This document shows, in pieces, positions 39,580-48,318 of a stretch of DNA of 64,000 nucleotides. Where the stretch lies: positions 124,001 to 188,000 of the forward strand of contig CANNFA010000001.1 in the NCBI GenBank assembly GCA_947503765.1, read 5' to 3'. Under the pieces are notes generated by a model. That model was not told where the DNA came from. It was given only the letters and a program-made list of their open reading frames with translations, and ran no database searches. The DNA comes from an uncultured Paracoccaceae bacterium (GTDB lineage: Bacteria > Pseudomonadota > Alphaproteobacteria > Rhodobacterales > Rhodobacteraceae). Position 1 is the stretch's first letter. Every line of letters starts with the position of its first letter. The translations under genes were made by a program, and so were the position numbers.

Positions 39580-39687
39580 ATGATCGACACAACTCTGCCG
39601 AACAATCGCCGCATTGGCATCAACGCACCATTGGTCGAACTCGGCTTTTTCGCACTGATGGTAATCGTGGCCTGCGCCGGGTTCTGA
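39580..39687 (+). CDS. 35-residue predicted membrane peptide
   Basis: ATG at 39580 with AAGGGG 8 nt upstream, ending TGA at 39687. Polar N-terminus (MIDTTLPNNRRIGINAP) followed by a single hydrophobic helix (LVELGFFALMVIVACAGF) running to the C-terminus, with a Cys near the end. It is in an otherwise gene-free region with lower GC than the surroundings. The ribosome site, clean helix and isolated position support a real gene; function unknown. Confidence 0.55.
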   Translation: MIDTTLPNNRRIGINAPLVELGFFALMVIVACAGF

Positions 39688-39693
39688 TCCGAC

Positions 39694-40221
39694 CTATCGG
39701 GCCGCCTCGTCCAGCGCGGGACGAATCCGCTCTGCAATGACGCGCTGGGTGATCGGCCCGGCAAAGCGCAGCACGACGCGCCCCTCGCCGTCCAGCACAT
39801 AGGTCTCCGGCACCCCGTAAACGCCCCAGTCCAGCGCCGTGCGCCCGCGCGTATCGGCCGCGACGGCGGTGTAGGGGTCGCCCAGTTCCGTCAGGAAGGC
39901 CAGCGCCTTGTCCGGGTCGTCCTTGTAGTTGATCCCGTAGATCGCCACCCCTTCCTCGGCCAGCGCCTGAAGGTTGGGATGCTCGACCCGGCAGGGCGCA
40001 CACCAGCTGGCCCAGTAATTCACCAGCTTGACGCCGGGGGCGCGCAGCTCGGCATCGCCGAACGGGATCTTGGCGCCCAGCGGCTCCAGCTCCAGCGGCG
40101 GCGCGATGCGCCCGGAAATCGCGGTGGGCAGGCCGTCGGGATCGTTGCGGTTCATCCCGAACAGGAACAGCGCGGCCAGGGCGGCGAAGATCAGCGGCGG
40201 CAGCAGGATCAGCGGGCGCAT
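39694..40221 (-). CDS. ccmG: thiol:disulfide interchange protein CcmG (DsbE/HelX)
   Basis: Membrane-anchored periplasmic thioredoxin that reduces apocytochrome c or CcmH for haem attachment. 175 residues: N-terminal anchor (LILLPPLIFAALAALFLFG), then the thioredoxin fold with active site NYWASWCAPCRVEHP and GVYGVPETYVLD (cis-Pro). ATG overlaps the ccmD stop as TGATG. Confidence 0.93.
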   Translation of the reverse strand: MRPLILLPPLIFAALAALFLFGMNRNDPDGLPTAISGRIAPPLELEPLGAKIPFGDAELRAPGVKLVNYWASWCAPCRVEHPNLQALAEEGVAIYGINYKDDPDKALAFLTELGDPYTAVAADTRGRTALDWGVYGVPETYVLDGEGRVVLRFAGPITQRVIAERIRPALDEAAR

Positions 40222-40394
40222 CAGGCCGCCCCCCCGGTCCGGGCCGCCCTGCGCCGCGTCTCTGCCGCGGCCAGCCGGCGCTTCGCGCGCCGCGCCTGAA
40301 CCACGCTCAACCCGACGATCCCCGCCAGCAGCGCCAGGCTGATCCCGTAGGCCGACAGCACCGTGCCCGCGTATTTGCCCAACTCGACCATCAT
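40221..40394 (-). CDS. ccmD: haem exporter protein CcmD
   Basis: 57-residue single-helix protein: MMVELGKYAGTVLSAYGISLALLAGIVG followed by the basic stretch QARRAKRRLAA, the CcmD pattern. Needed with CcmABC to release holo-CcmE. The first ATG (40394) overlaps the ccmC stop as ATGA. (Quoted in two parts: MMVELGKYAGTVLSAYGISL, then ALLAGIVG.). Confidence 0.88.
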   Translation of the reverse strand: MMVELGKYAGTVLSAYGISLALLAGIVGLSVVQARRAKRRLAAAETRRRAARTGGAA

Positions 40395-41122
40395 CCCATC
40401 CTCTCGCGCATTTCCAGCGCGTGCAGCCTGCGGCGGCGGATTTCCGTCTGCGTGCGCAGCAGCACCAGCGCCACGAACAGCAGCACGAACCCGGCGATGC
40501 AGACCAGCGCCGGGTACCAGAACACGTCGGCCACGTTTTCCTTGGCGTCCAGCGACAGCGACGCGCCCTGATGCAGCCCCTGGTTCCAGAAGTTCACCGC
40601 ATAGCGCGACAGCACCGCAAAGACCGACCCGACAAGGCACAGCACGCTGGTCAGGTCCGCGGCCGTGTCCGGGTTGTCGATCGCCGCCCACAGCGCCATG
40701 TATCCCAGGTAGAACAGGAACAGGATCAGGAACGAGGTCAGCCGCGGATCCCAGGCCCACCATGTGCCCCACATCGGCTGACCCCAGATCGCCCCCGTGA
40801 CCAACGCGATCAGCGTGAACACGATGCCCACCGGCGCCGCCGCCCTCGCCGCCAGCGCCGAGACGTGGTGCCGCCGCACGATCCAGACCAGCGAGGCGAC
40901 CAGCATCATCGCCCACGCGTTGATCGCCATCATCGCGGAGGGAACATGCAGGTAGAAGATCTTGACGGTCGATCCCTGCCGGAAATCGTCCGGCGTGAAG
41001 AAGAACCCCCATATCAGCCCGACCCCCAGCGCCAGCGCCGCACCCGCCGCCACCCACGGCAACAGCCGGTCCGCCGTTGCGATGAACCGCGTGGGGTTCG
41101 CATATTCCCAGACAGACGCCAT
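40391..41122 (-). CDS. ccmC: haem exporter/haem-handling protein CcmC
   Basis: 243 residues, six membrane helices, with the haem-interacting tryptophan motif WGTWWAWDPRLTS flanked by conserved His (YLHVPSAMM and the later loop). Loads haem onto CcmE. First gene of a ccmCDG operon; ccmA and ccmB, usually immediately upstream, are absent here, being replaced by a Bcr/CflA pump gene. Start at 41122 because the upstream frame has no ribosome site. Confidence 0.93.
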   Translation of the reverse strand: MASVWEYANPTRFIATADRLLPWVAAGAALALGVGLIWGFFFTPDDFRQGSTVKIFYLHVPSAMMAINAWAMMLVASLVWIVRRHHVSALAARAAAPVGIVFTLIALVTGAIWGQPMWGTWWAWDPRLTSFLILFLFYLGYMALWAAIDNPDTAADLTSVLCLVGSVFAVLSRYAVNFWNQGLHQGASLSLDAKENVADVFWYPALVCIAGFVLLFVALVLLRTQTEIRRRRLHALEMRERMG

Positions 41123-41257
41123 GGCGCCGTGATTAAAGCCGCCGGGCGCGCGCAACAAGCCCGCTTGTGCCGCCCCGTCGCGGCAGACGGTCACATTCGC
41201 GCGGGGACTTACGCGCCGGCGCGCGCTCGGTTCAGGCAGAGGCGCACGCGGGCGCGC

Positions 41258-42442
41258 TCAATACGCCACCCGCCTTGCCAGCCGCGGCAGCACCAAGGCG
41301 GCCAGCACCGCGCAGGTCGCCGCGCAGGACAGGATCACCCCCAGCATCGGCAGCGCGGTGCCGTCGAAGAACAGCCCCGACACGATGATCATCACGCCGC
41401 CCGTGACCATCTGCAACGTGCCGCCCAGCGACGCGGCCAGCCCCGCGATCGCCCCGTGGGCATCCAGCGCCATGACCGAGGTGGTCGGCACCACCAGCCC
41501 CAGCCCGGCATTGCCCAGCAGCAGCCCCGCGATGATCACCGGCAGGCTGCCCTGCCCCATCGACACCAGCGCGGTGGTGATGCTCGCGCAGGTCAGGAAC
41601 ACCGCGACGCCCAGCGTGATCACGCGGTAGATCCCGATCCGCTCGGCCAGCGGGCCGGCGATCTGCGAGGCGCTGAAAAAGCCGACCGCGTTCAGCGCGA
41701 AGGCCAGGCTGAACCCGGTGGGCGACAGGCCGAACTGTTCGACATAGACGAAGGACGCGCTGGCGATGAACACGAAGAAGCTGGCCATGCCGAACCCGCC
41801 GATAAATGTCAGGCCCATGAACCCCGGATCGCCCAGCAGCCGGCGCAGCCCGCGCCCCAGGCTCGCAAGGTTCATCGGCACGCGGCGCGCTTCGGGCAGC
41901 GTCTCGGGCAGCGCCCGCGCGGCCAGCGCCAGCCCCAGCACCGCGACCCCGGCGAGGATCGCGAAGATGCCGCGCCAGCCGGTGACCTGCATCGCCAGAC
42001 TGCCGGCCAGCGGCGCCAGCATCGGCGAGACCGAGATCACCAGCATCACCGCTGCCATCATCCGCGTGGCGCGCGGGCCGGTATGCAGATCGCGCACCAC
42101 GGCGCGCGGGATCACCATCACCACCGCGCCGCCCATGCCCTGCGCCATCCGGCAGGCCACCAGCACCGGCAGCGACGGCGCCAGCGCACAGCCCAGCGAG
42201 GCCAGCGCGAAGACGCTCAGCCCCAGGTAAAGCGGCCGCTTGCGCCCGGCCTGGTCGGCCCACGGCCCGTAGAACAGCTGCGTGATCCCGAAGGCGAGGA
42301 AGAAGGCGGTCAGGGTGAATTGCGTGCCGCTGGCCGTCGCGTCCAGATCGTCGGCGATGCCGGGCATGGCCGGCAGGTACATGTCGATCGCGAACGGGCC
42401 GATCGCGGCCAGCAGGCCGAGGACGAGGGCAAGGCGGAACAT
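41258..42442 (-). CDS. Bcr/CflA family drug-resistance MFS transporter
   Basis: 394 residues, 12 helices. N-terminal FAIDMYLPAMPGIADDL is diagnostic of the Bcr/CflA group; motif A-like GPWADQAGRKRPLYLG between helices 2 and 3 and the antiporter motif region VSPMLAPLAGSLA. AAGGA is 8 nt before the ATG. Exports drugs such as bicyclomycin or chloramphenicol, or cysteine, in studied relatives. Confidence 0.9.
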   Translation of the reverse strand: MFRLALVLGLLAAIGPFAIDMYLPAMPGIADDLDATASGTQFTLTAFFLAFGITQLFYGPWADQAGRKRPLYLGLSVFALASLGCALAPSLPVLVACRMAQGMGGAVVMVIPRAVVRDLHTGPRATRMMAAVMLVISVSPMLAPLAGSLAMQVTGWRGIFAILAGVAVLGLALAARALPETLPEARRVPMNLASLGRGLRRLLGDPGFMGLTFIGGFGMASFFVFIASASFVYVEQFGLSPTGFSLAFALNAVGFFSASQIAGPLAERIGIYRVITLGVAVFLTCASITTALVSMGQGSLPVIIAGLLLGNAGLGLVVPTTSVMALDAHGAIAGLAASLGGTLQMVTGGVMIIVSGLFFDGTALPMLGVILSCAATCAVLAALVLPRLARRVAY

Positions 42443-42587
42443 CGGGCAATCCTTCGGGGGCCGGGCGCCCCGTTTGCGTGGTCCCCGGCCTGTAGGGCAA
42501 CGCAAAATGCATGTCAAACGCATGTTTCGGGGCCGCCATGCCGGCACCCGCCCCGCCGCGCCATGCCAGCCGGCGGCGGGCGGCAGG

Positions 42588-44417
42588 CTACGCCGCCTCT
42601 TCCTCTTCTTCCGCCGCCTGCCGCATCCACAGCGCCGCATAGCGCCCGTCCCGCGCCAGCAAAGCGGCGTGGGTGCCCTCCTCGACCACTTCGCCGGCCT
42701 CCAGCACCACGATCCGGTCGGCATCGGCGATGGTCGACAGCCGGTGCGCGATGGTCAGCACCGTGCGTCCCTCGCCCATCGCCTTCAGCTCGGACTGGAT
42801 CTCGCGCTCCGTCTCGGTGTCAAGCGCGCTGGTCGCCTCGTCCAGCAGCAGGATCGGCGGGTTCTTCAGCAGGGTGCGCGCGATGCCGACGCGCTGTTTC
42901 TCGCCCCCCGACAGCTTCAGCCCACGCTCGCCCACCTGGGTGTCGTAGCCGTCAGGCAGGCTGGCGATGAAATCGTGGATCTTCGCCGCGCGCGCCGCCG
43001 CCTCGATCTCGGCGCGGCCGGCATCGGGACGGCCATAGGCGATGTTGTAAAGGACGGTGTCGTTGAACAGCACCGTGTCCTGCGGCACCACGCCGATCTG
43101 GGCGTGCAGGCTGTCCTGCGTCACGTCGCGCAGATCCTGCCCGTCGATCCTGAGCGCGCCGCCGCCGACATCGTAGAACCGGAACAGCAGCCGTCCGATG
43201 GTCGACTTGCCCGACCCCGAGGGGCCGACGATGGCCACCGTTTCGCCCGCGCCCACCCGCAGGCTGACGCCGCGCAGCACCTCGCGCGCCTCGTCATAGC
43301 CGAAGCGCACGTTGTCCAGCACCACCTCGCCGCCGGTCACCTGCAACTCGGCCGCGCCGGGCTTGTCGGTCACTTCGGCGGGCTGCTCCAGCAGGTCGAA
43401 CATTTCCGCCATGTCGACCAGCGCCTGCCGGATCTCGCGGTAAACGGTGCCGAGAAAGTTCAGCGGCATGGTGATCTGGATCATGTAGGCGTTGACCATC
43501 ACGAAATCGCCCACCGTCAGGCTGCCGTTCTGCACGCCGAACGCGGCCATCACCATCACGCCCACCAGCCCCGAGGTGATCAGCAGCGACTGGCCGAAAT
43601 TCAGCAGCGACAGCGAATAGGCGGTGCGCACCGCGGCGCTTTCATAGCCGGCCATCGCCGCGTCGTAGCGCGCGGCCTCGCGCCCCTCGGCGCCGAAATA
43701 CTTCACCGTCTCGTAGTTCAGCAGGCTGTCGATGGCCTTCTGGTTGGCGTCGGTATCCTGCTCGTTCATCTCGCGGCGGATGCGCACCCGCCATTCGGTG
43801 ACCTTGAAGGTGAACCAGATGTAGAGGCCGATGGTCACGCCCACGACCACCAGATACCAGATGTCGAAAACCACGGCGAGCACCACCGCGATCATCAGCA
43901 GCTCCAGGATCAGCGGCCCGATCGAGAACAGCAGGAAGCGCAGCAGGAACTCGACGCCCTTGACGCCGCGCTCGATGATCCGGCTCAGCCCGCCGGTCTT
44001 GCGCGTCAGGTGATAGCGCAGGCTGAGCGCGTGGATATGGCGGAACGTCTCGCGCGCAAGCTGGCGCAGGGCGCGCTGGCCGACGCGGGCAAAGATCGCG
44101 TCGCGCAGCTGCTGAAAGCCGACGTTCATCAGCCGCGCCATGCCGTAGGCCACCGTCAGCCCGACCGCACCGAACCCCAGCATGAGCGCGGCGCTTTCAC
44201 CCTCGCCCGACAGGGCATCGACCGCGCCCTTGTAGAAGAACGGCGTGGCCACCGCGATCAGCTTGGCAAGGAACAGCATGACCAGCGCCCAGACGACGCG
44301 CCGCTTGACCCAGGGCTGGCCGTCCGGCCACAGGTAGGGCGCGACCTTGCGGACCACGTTCACGCCGCTGCTGCGCGCGTTTTCCTGGTTCCAGTCTGTC
44401 ATGACGCTGGGGGCCAT
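42588..44417 (-). CDS. Atm1/HMT1-type ABC transporter (ATPase-permease)
   Basis: 609-residue half-transporter. The permease domain carries the Atm1 hallmark NEQDTDANQKAIDSLLNYE followed by TVKYFG; the ATPase domain has Walker A GPSGSGKS, signature LSGGEKQR, Walker B ILLLDEATSALD. Bacterial Atm1 homologues export glutathione-linked compounds and give heavy-metal tolerance or support Fe-S handling. Ends in an acidic run (AAEEEEEAA). Confidence 0.91.
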   Translation of the reverse strand: MAPSVMTDWNQENARSSGVNVVRKVAPYLWPDGQPWVKRRVVWALVMLFLAKLIAVATPFFYKGAVDALSGEGESAALMLGFGAVGLTVAYGMARLMNVGFQQLRDAIFARVGQRALRQLARETFRHIHALSLRYHLTRKTGGLSRIIERGVKGVEFLLRFLLFSIGPLILELLMIAVVLAVVFDIWYLVVVGVTIGLYIWFTFKVTEWRVRIRREMNEQDTDANQKAIDSLLNYETVKYFGAEGREAARYDAAMAGYESAAVRTAYSLSLLNFGQSLLITSGLVGVMVMAAFGVQNGSLTVGDFVMVNAYMIQITMPLNFLGTVYREIRQALVDMAEMFDLLEQPAEVTDKPGAAELQVTGGEVVLDNVRFGYDEAREVLRGVSLRVGAGETVAIVGPSGSGKSTIGRLLFRFYDVGGGALRIDGQDLRDVTQDSLHAQIGVVPQDTVLFNDTVLYNIAYGRPDAGRAEIEAAARAAKIHDFIASLPDGYDTQVGERGLKLSGGEKQRVGIARTLLKNPPILLLDEATSALDTETEREIQSELKAMGEGRTVLTIAHRLSTIADADRIVVLEAGEVVEEGTHAALLARDGRYAALWMRQAAEEEEEAA

Positions 44418-44505
44418 TTCCGTCCTTCCCGGGGGTGAAGGCAGAACCTATGCCCGAGGCACACGGAATACCAGAGCGGCCCGGCCATCCCGCGCCGCAA
44501 AGCCC

Positions 44506-46452
44506 CTATTGCGGCAGCGCGAAGACCTGGCCGGGATAGATCCAGTGCGGATCGCGGATCCGCGCGCGGTTCGCGTCGAACACCCGCACATACATCAGCC
44601 CGTCGCCATAGCGGTCGTCGGCGATGCCCCACAGCGTGTTGCCCGGCTGCACCGTCAGCAGTTCGGTGCGCGCGCCGGTGCCCTCGGGGTCGGTGCCGCC
44701 GCTTGCGCCTTCCAGGGCAGCCAGAACCTCGGGCTCTTCGCGCTTGAACGGGGTTTCCATGCGCGACACGACGCTGCCGTCATCGCCGATCTCGTCGACC
44801 CGCAGCGTGTAGATGCCGGTATCGACCTCGGGCAGCGGGGTGCGCCACTGGCCGTCAACGCCGATTTCGGTGGTCTTGACCGGCTTGTTGTCCAGGTAGA
44901 CCCGCACAAAGCCCTTGCCCGCCGCGCGCCCGCCTAGCGCCACCTCGCCCTCGGGGTCGTAGCTGATCGTGTCGATGATCACCGATTGCACGGGCGCGGG
45001 ACGGGTGCCGCCCGATTGCAGCACGCGGATCCCGCCGGCATCGGCCAGCAGGACCGTCGGCGCGGCTTGTGCCGGTGCGGGGGCGGTCTCTGTCCCCGGC
45101 AGGCTGGCCGCGCCGCCGGCGCCTGCGGGCGCGGCAAGACTGGGCGCATCGGGGCCGGCGAGGCCGGGGGAAGTCATGTCCGCGGCGGCCGTGTCGGGGC
45201 TGTCCGGCGGGGTCGGCCCGCTCTCTTCCGCCGTCGCCGCCACGGCCTCGGGCGCGTCGGTGCCGGGCGCTGCCGTGTCCGGCATAGCGGCACCGGGCGT
45301 AGCCGTGTCAACCGCCACCGCATCGGGCGCGGCCATGTCGGGCGCAGCCGTATCAGGCACAGTCGTGTCAGGCGACACGGTCCCCGCCACGTCGGCGGTG
45401 CCGGTATCCGGCGCGATGTCCGGGCTTTTGGTCGAGGTCGTGCCCGGTATCTCTTCCGCCTCTGCCTCGGCAGAATTGTCGGCCGCGGCCATGTCCGGCG
45501 CGGGGCCGGCCCCCGGCAGGTCCACCGGCTGCGGCGGCTGCGCGGCCAGCGCCGGGTCCGTGCCGGGCCGGGGTGCATCCGGCTCGCCGGGCAGCGCCAG
45601 CACGTCGGGCTTGTCGATCGGCGCGGGCTGTCCGGGCGGATCCCCGGCCTCCGGCAGCCCCGGCTCGGCCAGCGCGAGGTCCACGGCGCCCGGCGCCGCG
45701 CCGCCGCCGTCCGTTTCGCCCGTCCCTGCCGCAGCGATGTCCGCGCCTTCGGGCGGCGCGACGATATCGCCCGCCGGAACGCCCTGCCCCGGCGGGTCCG
45801 CCGGATCCAACAGCGCCAGATCTGGCCCGGCGGGCGGGCCGGCCAGCCCCGGCACCGGCCCTGCATCGCCGCCTTCCGGCGCGGGTGCGTCCAGACCCCC
45901 GGCCGCGGCCGTCACGGCAGGCGCGGGTTGCAGGATCACCGTCTCGCCCGACGCGACCGGATCGCCGCCATCTTCCATCGACAGGCTGACCACCCGCGGC
46001 ACGCCGGCGGGCGGCAGATCGAACATCGCCACGAAACCGCCGCTGCCATCGGCGGCAACGGCCGACACCTTGTCGCCATCGACCAGCACCGTCACGTCCG
46101 ATCCGGGCGCGGCCTTGCCGGCGATCAGCGCGTTGCCCGCCGCATCGACGCGCACGACATCGAAACTGGGCGGCACCGGCGTGTCGGGCGTGCGCGGCGG
46201 TGCAGGGGTTTCGGGAATTGCGGGTTCGCCGCCTCCGGCCGGGACGTCCCCGGCCTCGGGCCGGTCCGATGCGGCAACGGCGCTTTCCGCGTCCGGCACG
46301 CGCTCCGATACGGGGCCGGGTTTTGGTGCGGGCGCCTCTGCGGGATCCAGCCACACCCAGCCGCCGGCCCCGATCAGCACGGCCAGCACGGCCGCCGCCA
46401 CGGCGCCGCTGACCGGGCCTCCGCCGAATACCGCCCCGATCCTTGCGAACAT
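44506..46452 (-). CDS. LysM peptidoglycan-binding protein with long Pro/Ala/Asp-rich region
   Basis: 648 residues from ATG 46452 (AAGGGAAG upstream). One membrane helix (about 11-30), an Ig-like segment (about 95-150: GNALIAGKAAPGSDVTVLVD), a low-complexity stretch of about 300 residues with degenerate PDTAAPD/PDMAAPD units, a second Ig-like segment (GGRAAGKGFVRVYLDN) and a C-terminal LysM (LLTVQPGNTLWGIADDRYGD...YPGQVFALP). Probably an inner-membrane anchored cell-wall spanning protein, found as a conserved LysM protein in this group. Divergent from the LOG gene. Confidence 0.8.
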   Translation of the reverse strand: MFARIGAVFGGGPVSGAVAAAVLAVLIGAGGWVWLDPAEAPAPKPGPVSERVPDAESAVAASDRPEAGDVPAGGGEPAIPETPAPPRTPDTPVPPSFDVVRVDAAGNALIAGKAAPGSDVTVLVDGDKVSAVAADGSGGFVAMFDLPPAGVPRVVSLSMEDGGDPVASGETVILQPAPAVTAAAGGLDAPAPEGGDAGPVPGLAGPPAGPDLALLDPADPPGQGVPAGDIVAPPEGADIAAAGTGETDGGGAAPGAVDLALAEPGLPEAGDPPGQPAPIDKPDVLALPGEPDAPRPGTDPALAAQPPQPVDLPGAGPAPDMAAADNSAEAEAEEIPGTTSTKSPDIAPDTGTADVAGTVSPDTTVPDTAAPDMAAPDAVAVDTATPGAAMPDTAAPGTDAPEAVAATAEESGPTPPDSPDTAAADMTSPGLAGPDAPSLAAPAGAGGAASLPGTETAPAPAQAAPTVLLADAGGIRVLQSGGTRPAPVQSVIIDTISYDPEGEVALGGRAAGKGFVRVYLDNKPVKTTEIGVDGQWRTPLPEVDTGIYTLRVDEIGDDGSVVSRMETPFKREEPEVLAALEGASGGTDPEGTGARTELLTVQPGNTLWGIADDRYGDGLMYVRVFDANRARIRDPHWIYPGQVFALPQ

Positions 46453-46662
46453 TTTATCTTCCCTTTTCCGCCGCGCACCCCTGACCGGCGGTTGAGCGAT
46501 CATACCAACCCGGCTATCCATGGTCAAAACCCATCGGCGTGAGGGCCAGAGCGTGCCGCATCCAACGAAATCCGTCCACCGGCCGGAACGCAGTTTCGGC
46601 GAAATCGCCACGGACCGGCGGGGGGCCGGCCTGCCCGCGACCCGCCGGCGCAAGGTCTAGCG

Positions 46663-47220
46663 ATGGTGTCCACGCCCCCGTCCGTCTGCGTGTTCTGCGG
46701 CTCGCGCGATGGCGCCGATCCCGGCTATGCCAGCGCTGCCGCGCAGCTGGGCACCCAGATGGCGCAGGCCGGCTGGCGGCTGGTCTACGGCGCCGGCGAT
46801 GTCGGGCTGATGGGGGCGGTGTCGCGCGCGGCGCAGGCGGCGGGCGGCAACACGCTGGGCGTGATCCCGGTGCACCTGATGGCGCGCGAGGCGGCGCGGC
46901 GCGACCGCGGCTCGATGATCGTCACCGAGAACATGCACGAGCGCAAGAAGGTCATGTACATGAATTCCGACGCGCTGGTCGTGCTGCCCGGCGGCGCCGG
47001 ATCGCTGGACGAATTCTTCGAGGTGCTCACCTGGCGGCAATTGTCGCTGCACGCCAAGCCGATCTACCTGCTGGATATCGGCGGCTTCTGGGGGCCGCTG
47101 GTCGCGCTGGTCGACCATTGCATCGCCAACGGCTTTGCCGAGCCGGACCTGCGCGGCTATTTCACCTCGCTGGGCAGCGTCGATGCGCTTCTCGACGCCC
47201 TGCGCGCCGACCTTTCCTGA
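46663..47220 (+). CDS. LOG family (TIGR00730) nucleotide-monophosphate phosphoribohydrolase-like protein
   Basis: 185-residue Rossmann protein: VCVFCGSRDGADPGYASAA, GDVGLMGAVSRAAQ, and the LOG motif PGGAGSLDEFFE, with MHERKK upstream. Characterised relatives release cytokinin-type bases or hydrolyse nucleoside 5'-monophosphates. Its 3' end overlaps the convergent rarD gene by 64 bp. Confidence 0.9.
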   Translation: MVSTPPSVCVFCGSRDGADPGYASAAAQLGTQMAQAGWRLVYGAGDVGLMGAVSRAAQAAGGNTLGVIPVHLMAREAARRDRGSMIVTENMHERKKVMYMNSDALVVLPGGAGSLDEFFEVLTWRQLSLHAKPIYLLDIGGFWGPLVALVDHCIANGFAEPDLRGYFTSLGSVDALLDALRADLS

Positions 47221-48101
47221 GCCAGCGCCCACAGCGAATAGATCGCCAGCGCCACCCAGATCAGCGGGAAGGCCACCGCGTGCCACGGCGTGAACGGCTC
47301 TGCGAAGATCAGCGTGGCGATCAGGAATTGCAGGGTCGGGTTCAGGTACTGCACCAGCCCCACCGTCGCCATCGTCACCCGGCGCGAGGCGTAGGAGAAA
47401 AGGATCAGCGGCAGCCCGGTCAGCGGCCCCGACGCCATCAGCAGCAGCGAATCCGAAAGGCTGGTGCCGAAGGTCGCCAGGTTGCGCCCGACCAGCCCGG
47501 TCCAGCCCAGAACATGCACGCCCCAAAGCCACATCGCCGCCAGCGGCGCCAGCAGCAGCACCTCGGCGGTGACCGACACGACCGGGCCGGCGTCGATGTA
47601 TTTCTTCAGAACCCCGTAGCAGCCGAAGGAAAACGCCAGCACCAGCGAGATCCGCGGCGCCGCGCCCAGCCCCCAGGTCAGCAGCGCCACCGCCAGCGCG
47701 GCCAGCGCCACCGCCACCACCTTGGCCGCGCCCAGCGCCTCGCGGTAGACGATCACGCCCAGCATCACCGAGACCAGCGGAAAGATGTAGTAGCCCAGCG
47801 ATGCCTCGACGGTGCGGCCGGTCTGGATCGCGTAGATGTAGAAGAACCAGTTGATCGAGATCGTCGTTGCCGCCAAGGCCACCAGCCCGGCCCAGGCGGG
47901 CCGCCGCAGCAGGCGCACGATTTCGGCCAGACGCCGCTGCGCGATCAGCACGCCGCCGAAGAAAACCAGCGACCAGAGCGAGCGGTGCGCCAGAACTTCC
48001 AGCGGTGGCACATGGTCCAGCAGCTTGTAGTAGATCGGCCCGAGACCCCAGATCACGCAGGCCCCCACCACCGCCGCCACGCCTTTGCCCGCCTCGGTCA
48101 T
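47157..48101 (-). CDS. rarD: EamA-family transporter RarD
   Basis: 314 residues, ten helices in two EamA repeats; GVAAVVGACVIWGLGPIYYK, PPLEVLAHRSLWSLVF and VEASLGYYIFPLVSVMLG are RarD-specific blocks. Function of RarD is not settled (chloramphenicol sensitivity in Pseudomonas). The last 21 codons overlap the convergent LOG gene. Confidence 0.9.
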   Translation of the reverse strand: MTEAGKGVAAVVGACVIWGLGPIYYKLLDHVPPLEVLAHRSLWSLVFFGGVLIAQRRLAEIVRLLRRPAWAGLVALAATTISINWFFYIYAIQTGRTVEASLGYYIFPLVSVMLGVIVYREALGAAKVVAVALAALAVALLTWGLGAAPRISLVLAFSFGCYGVLKKYIDAGPVVSVTAEVLLLAPLAAMWLWGVHVLGWTGLVGRNLATFGTSLSDSLLLMASGPLTGLPLILFSYASRRVTMATVGLVQYLNPTLQFLIATLIFAEPFTPWHAVAFPLIWVALAIYSLWALAQERSARRASRSASTLPSEVK

Positions 48102-48144
48102 TGCCGCACCGTTTCCTGCCGAACACGGCCGCCCTCAGACGCCT

Positions 48145-48173
48145 CCGGCCCGGCATTGTCAATGCCGGGCCGG
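48145..48173. repeat. perfect 13-bp inverted repeat with 3-nt loop
   Basis: Left arm 48145-48157, loop GTC, right arm 48161-48173; all 13 pairs match. It lies 44 bp before rarD and 146 bp after the end of the preceding minus-strand gene, so it could be a terminator for that gene or a mobile palindromic unit. Together with 48211-48275 it makes three palindromes in 130 bp. Confidence 0.6.
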
Positions 48174-48210
48174 AACACGCATCAACGGCGGGGACGGCCC
48201 CGCGCGACCC

Positions 48211-48275
48211 GTCCCGGGCTTGCCCCGGGACCCCGGGCGGGCGGCGAACGCGGAGACCCCGGATCGGGTCCGGGG
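48211..48275. repeat. two GC-rich palindromes (REP-like)
   Basis: GTCCCGGG/CCCGGGAC (48211-48218 with 48224-48231) and CCCCGGA/TCCGGGG (48257-48263 with 48269-48275), each with a 5-nt loop. Such CCCGGG-based palindromes are common scattered repeats in GC-rich alphaproteobacteria; copy number in this genome cannot be seen here. Confidence 0.5.
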
Positions 48276-48318
48276 CGCGGCTCGGGCATTCGACCGCCGG
48301 CCCGCCGGCCCCGCGCGG

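Noticed and set aside
45150-45500. CRISPR-like or true tandem DNA repeat
   Set aside because: Units encode degenerate PDTAAPD peptides, differ in length and sequence, and lie inside a continuous coding frame.
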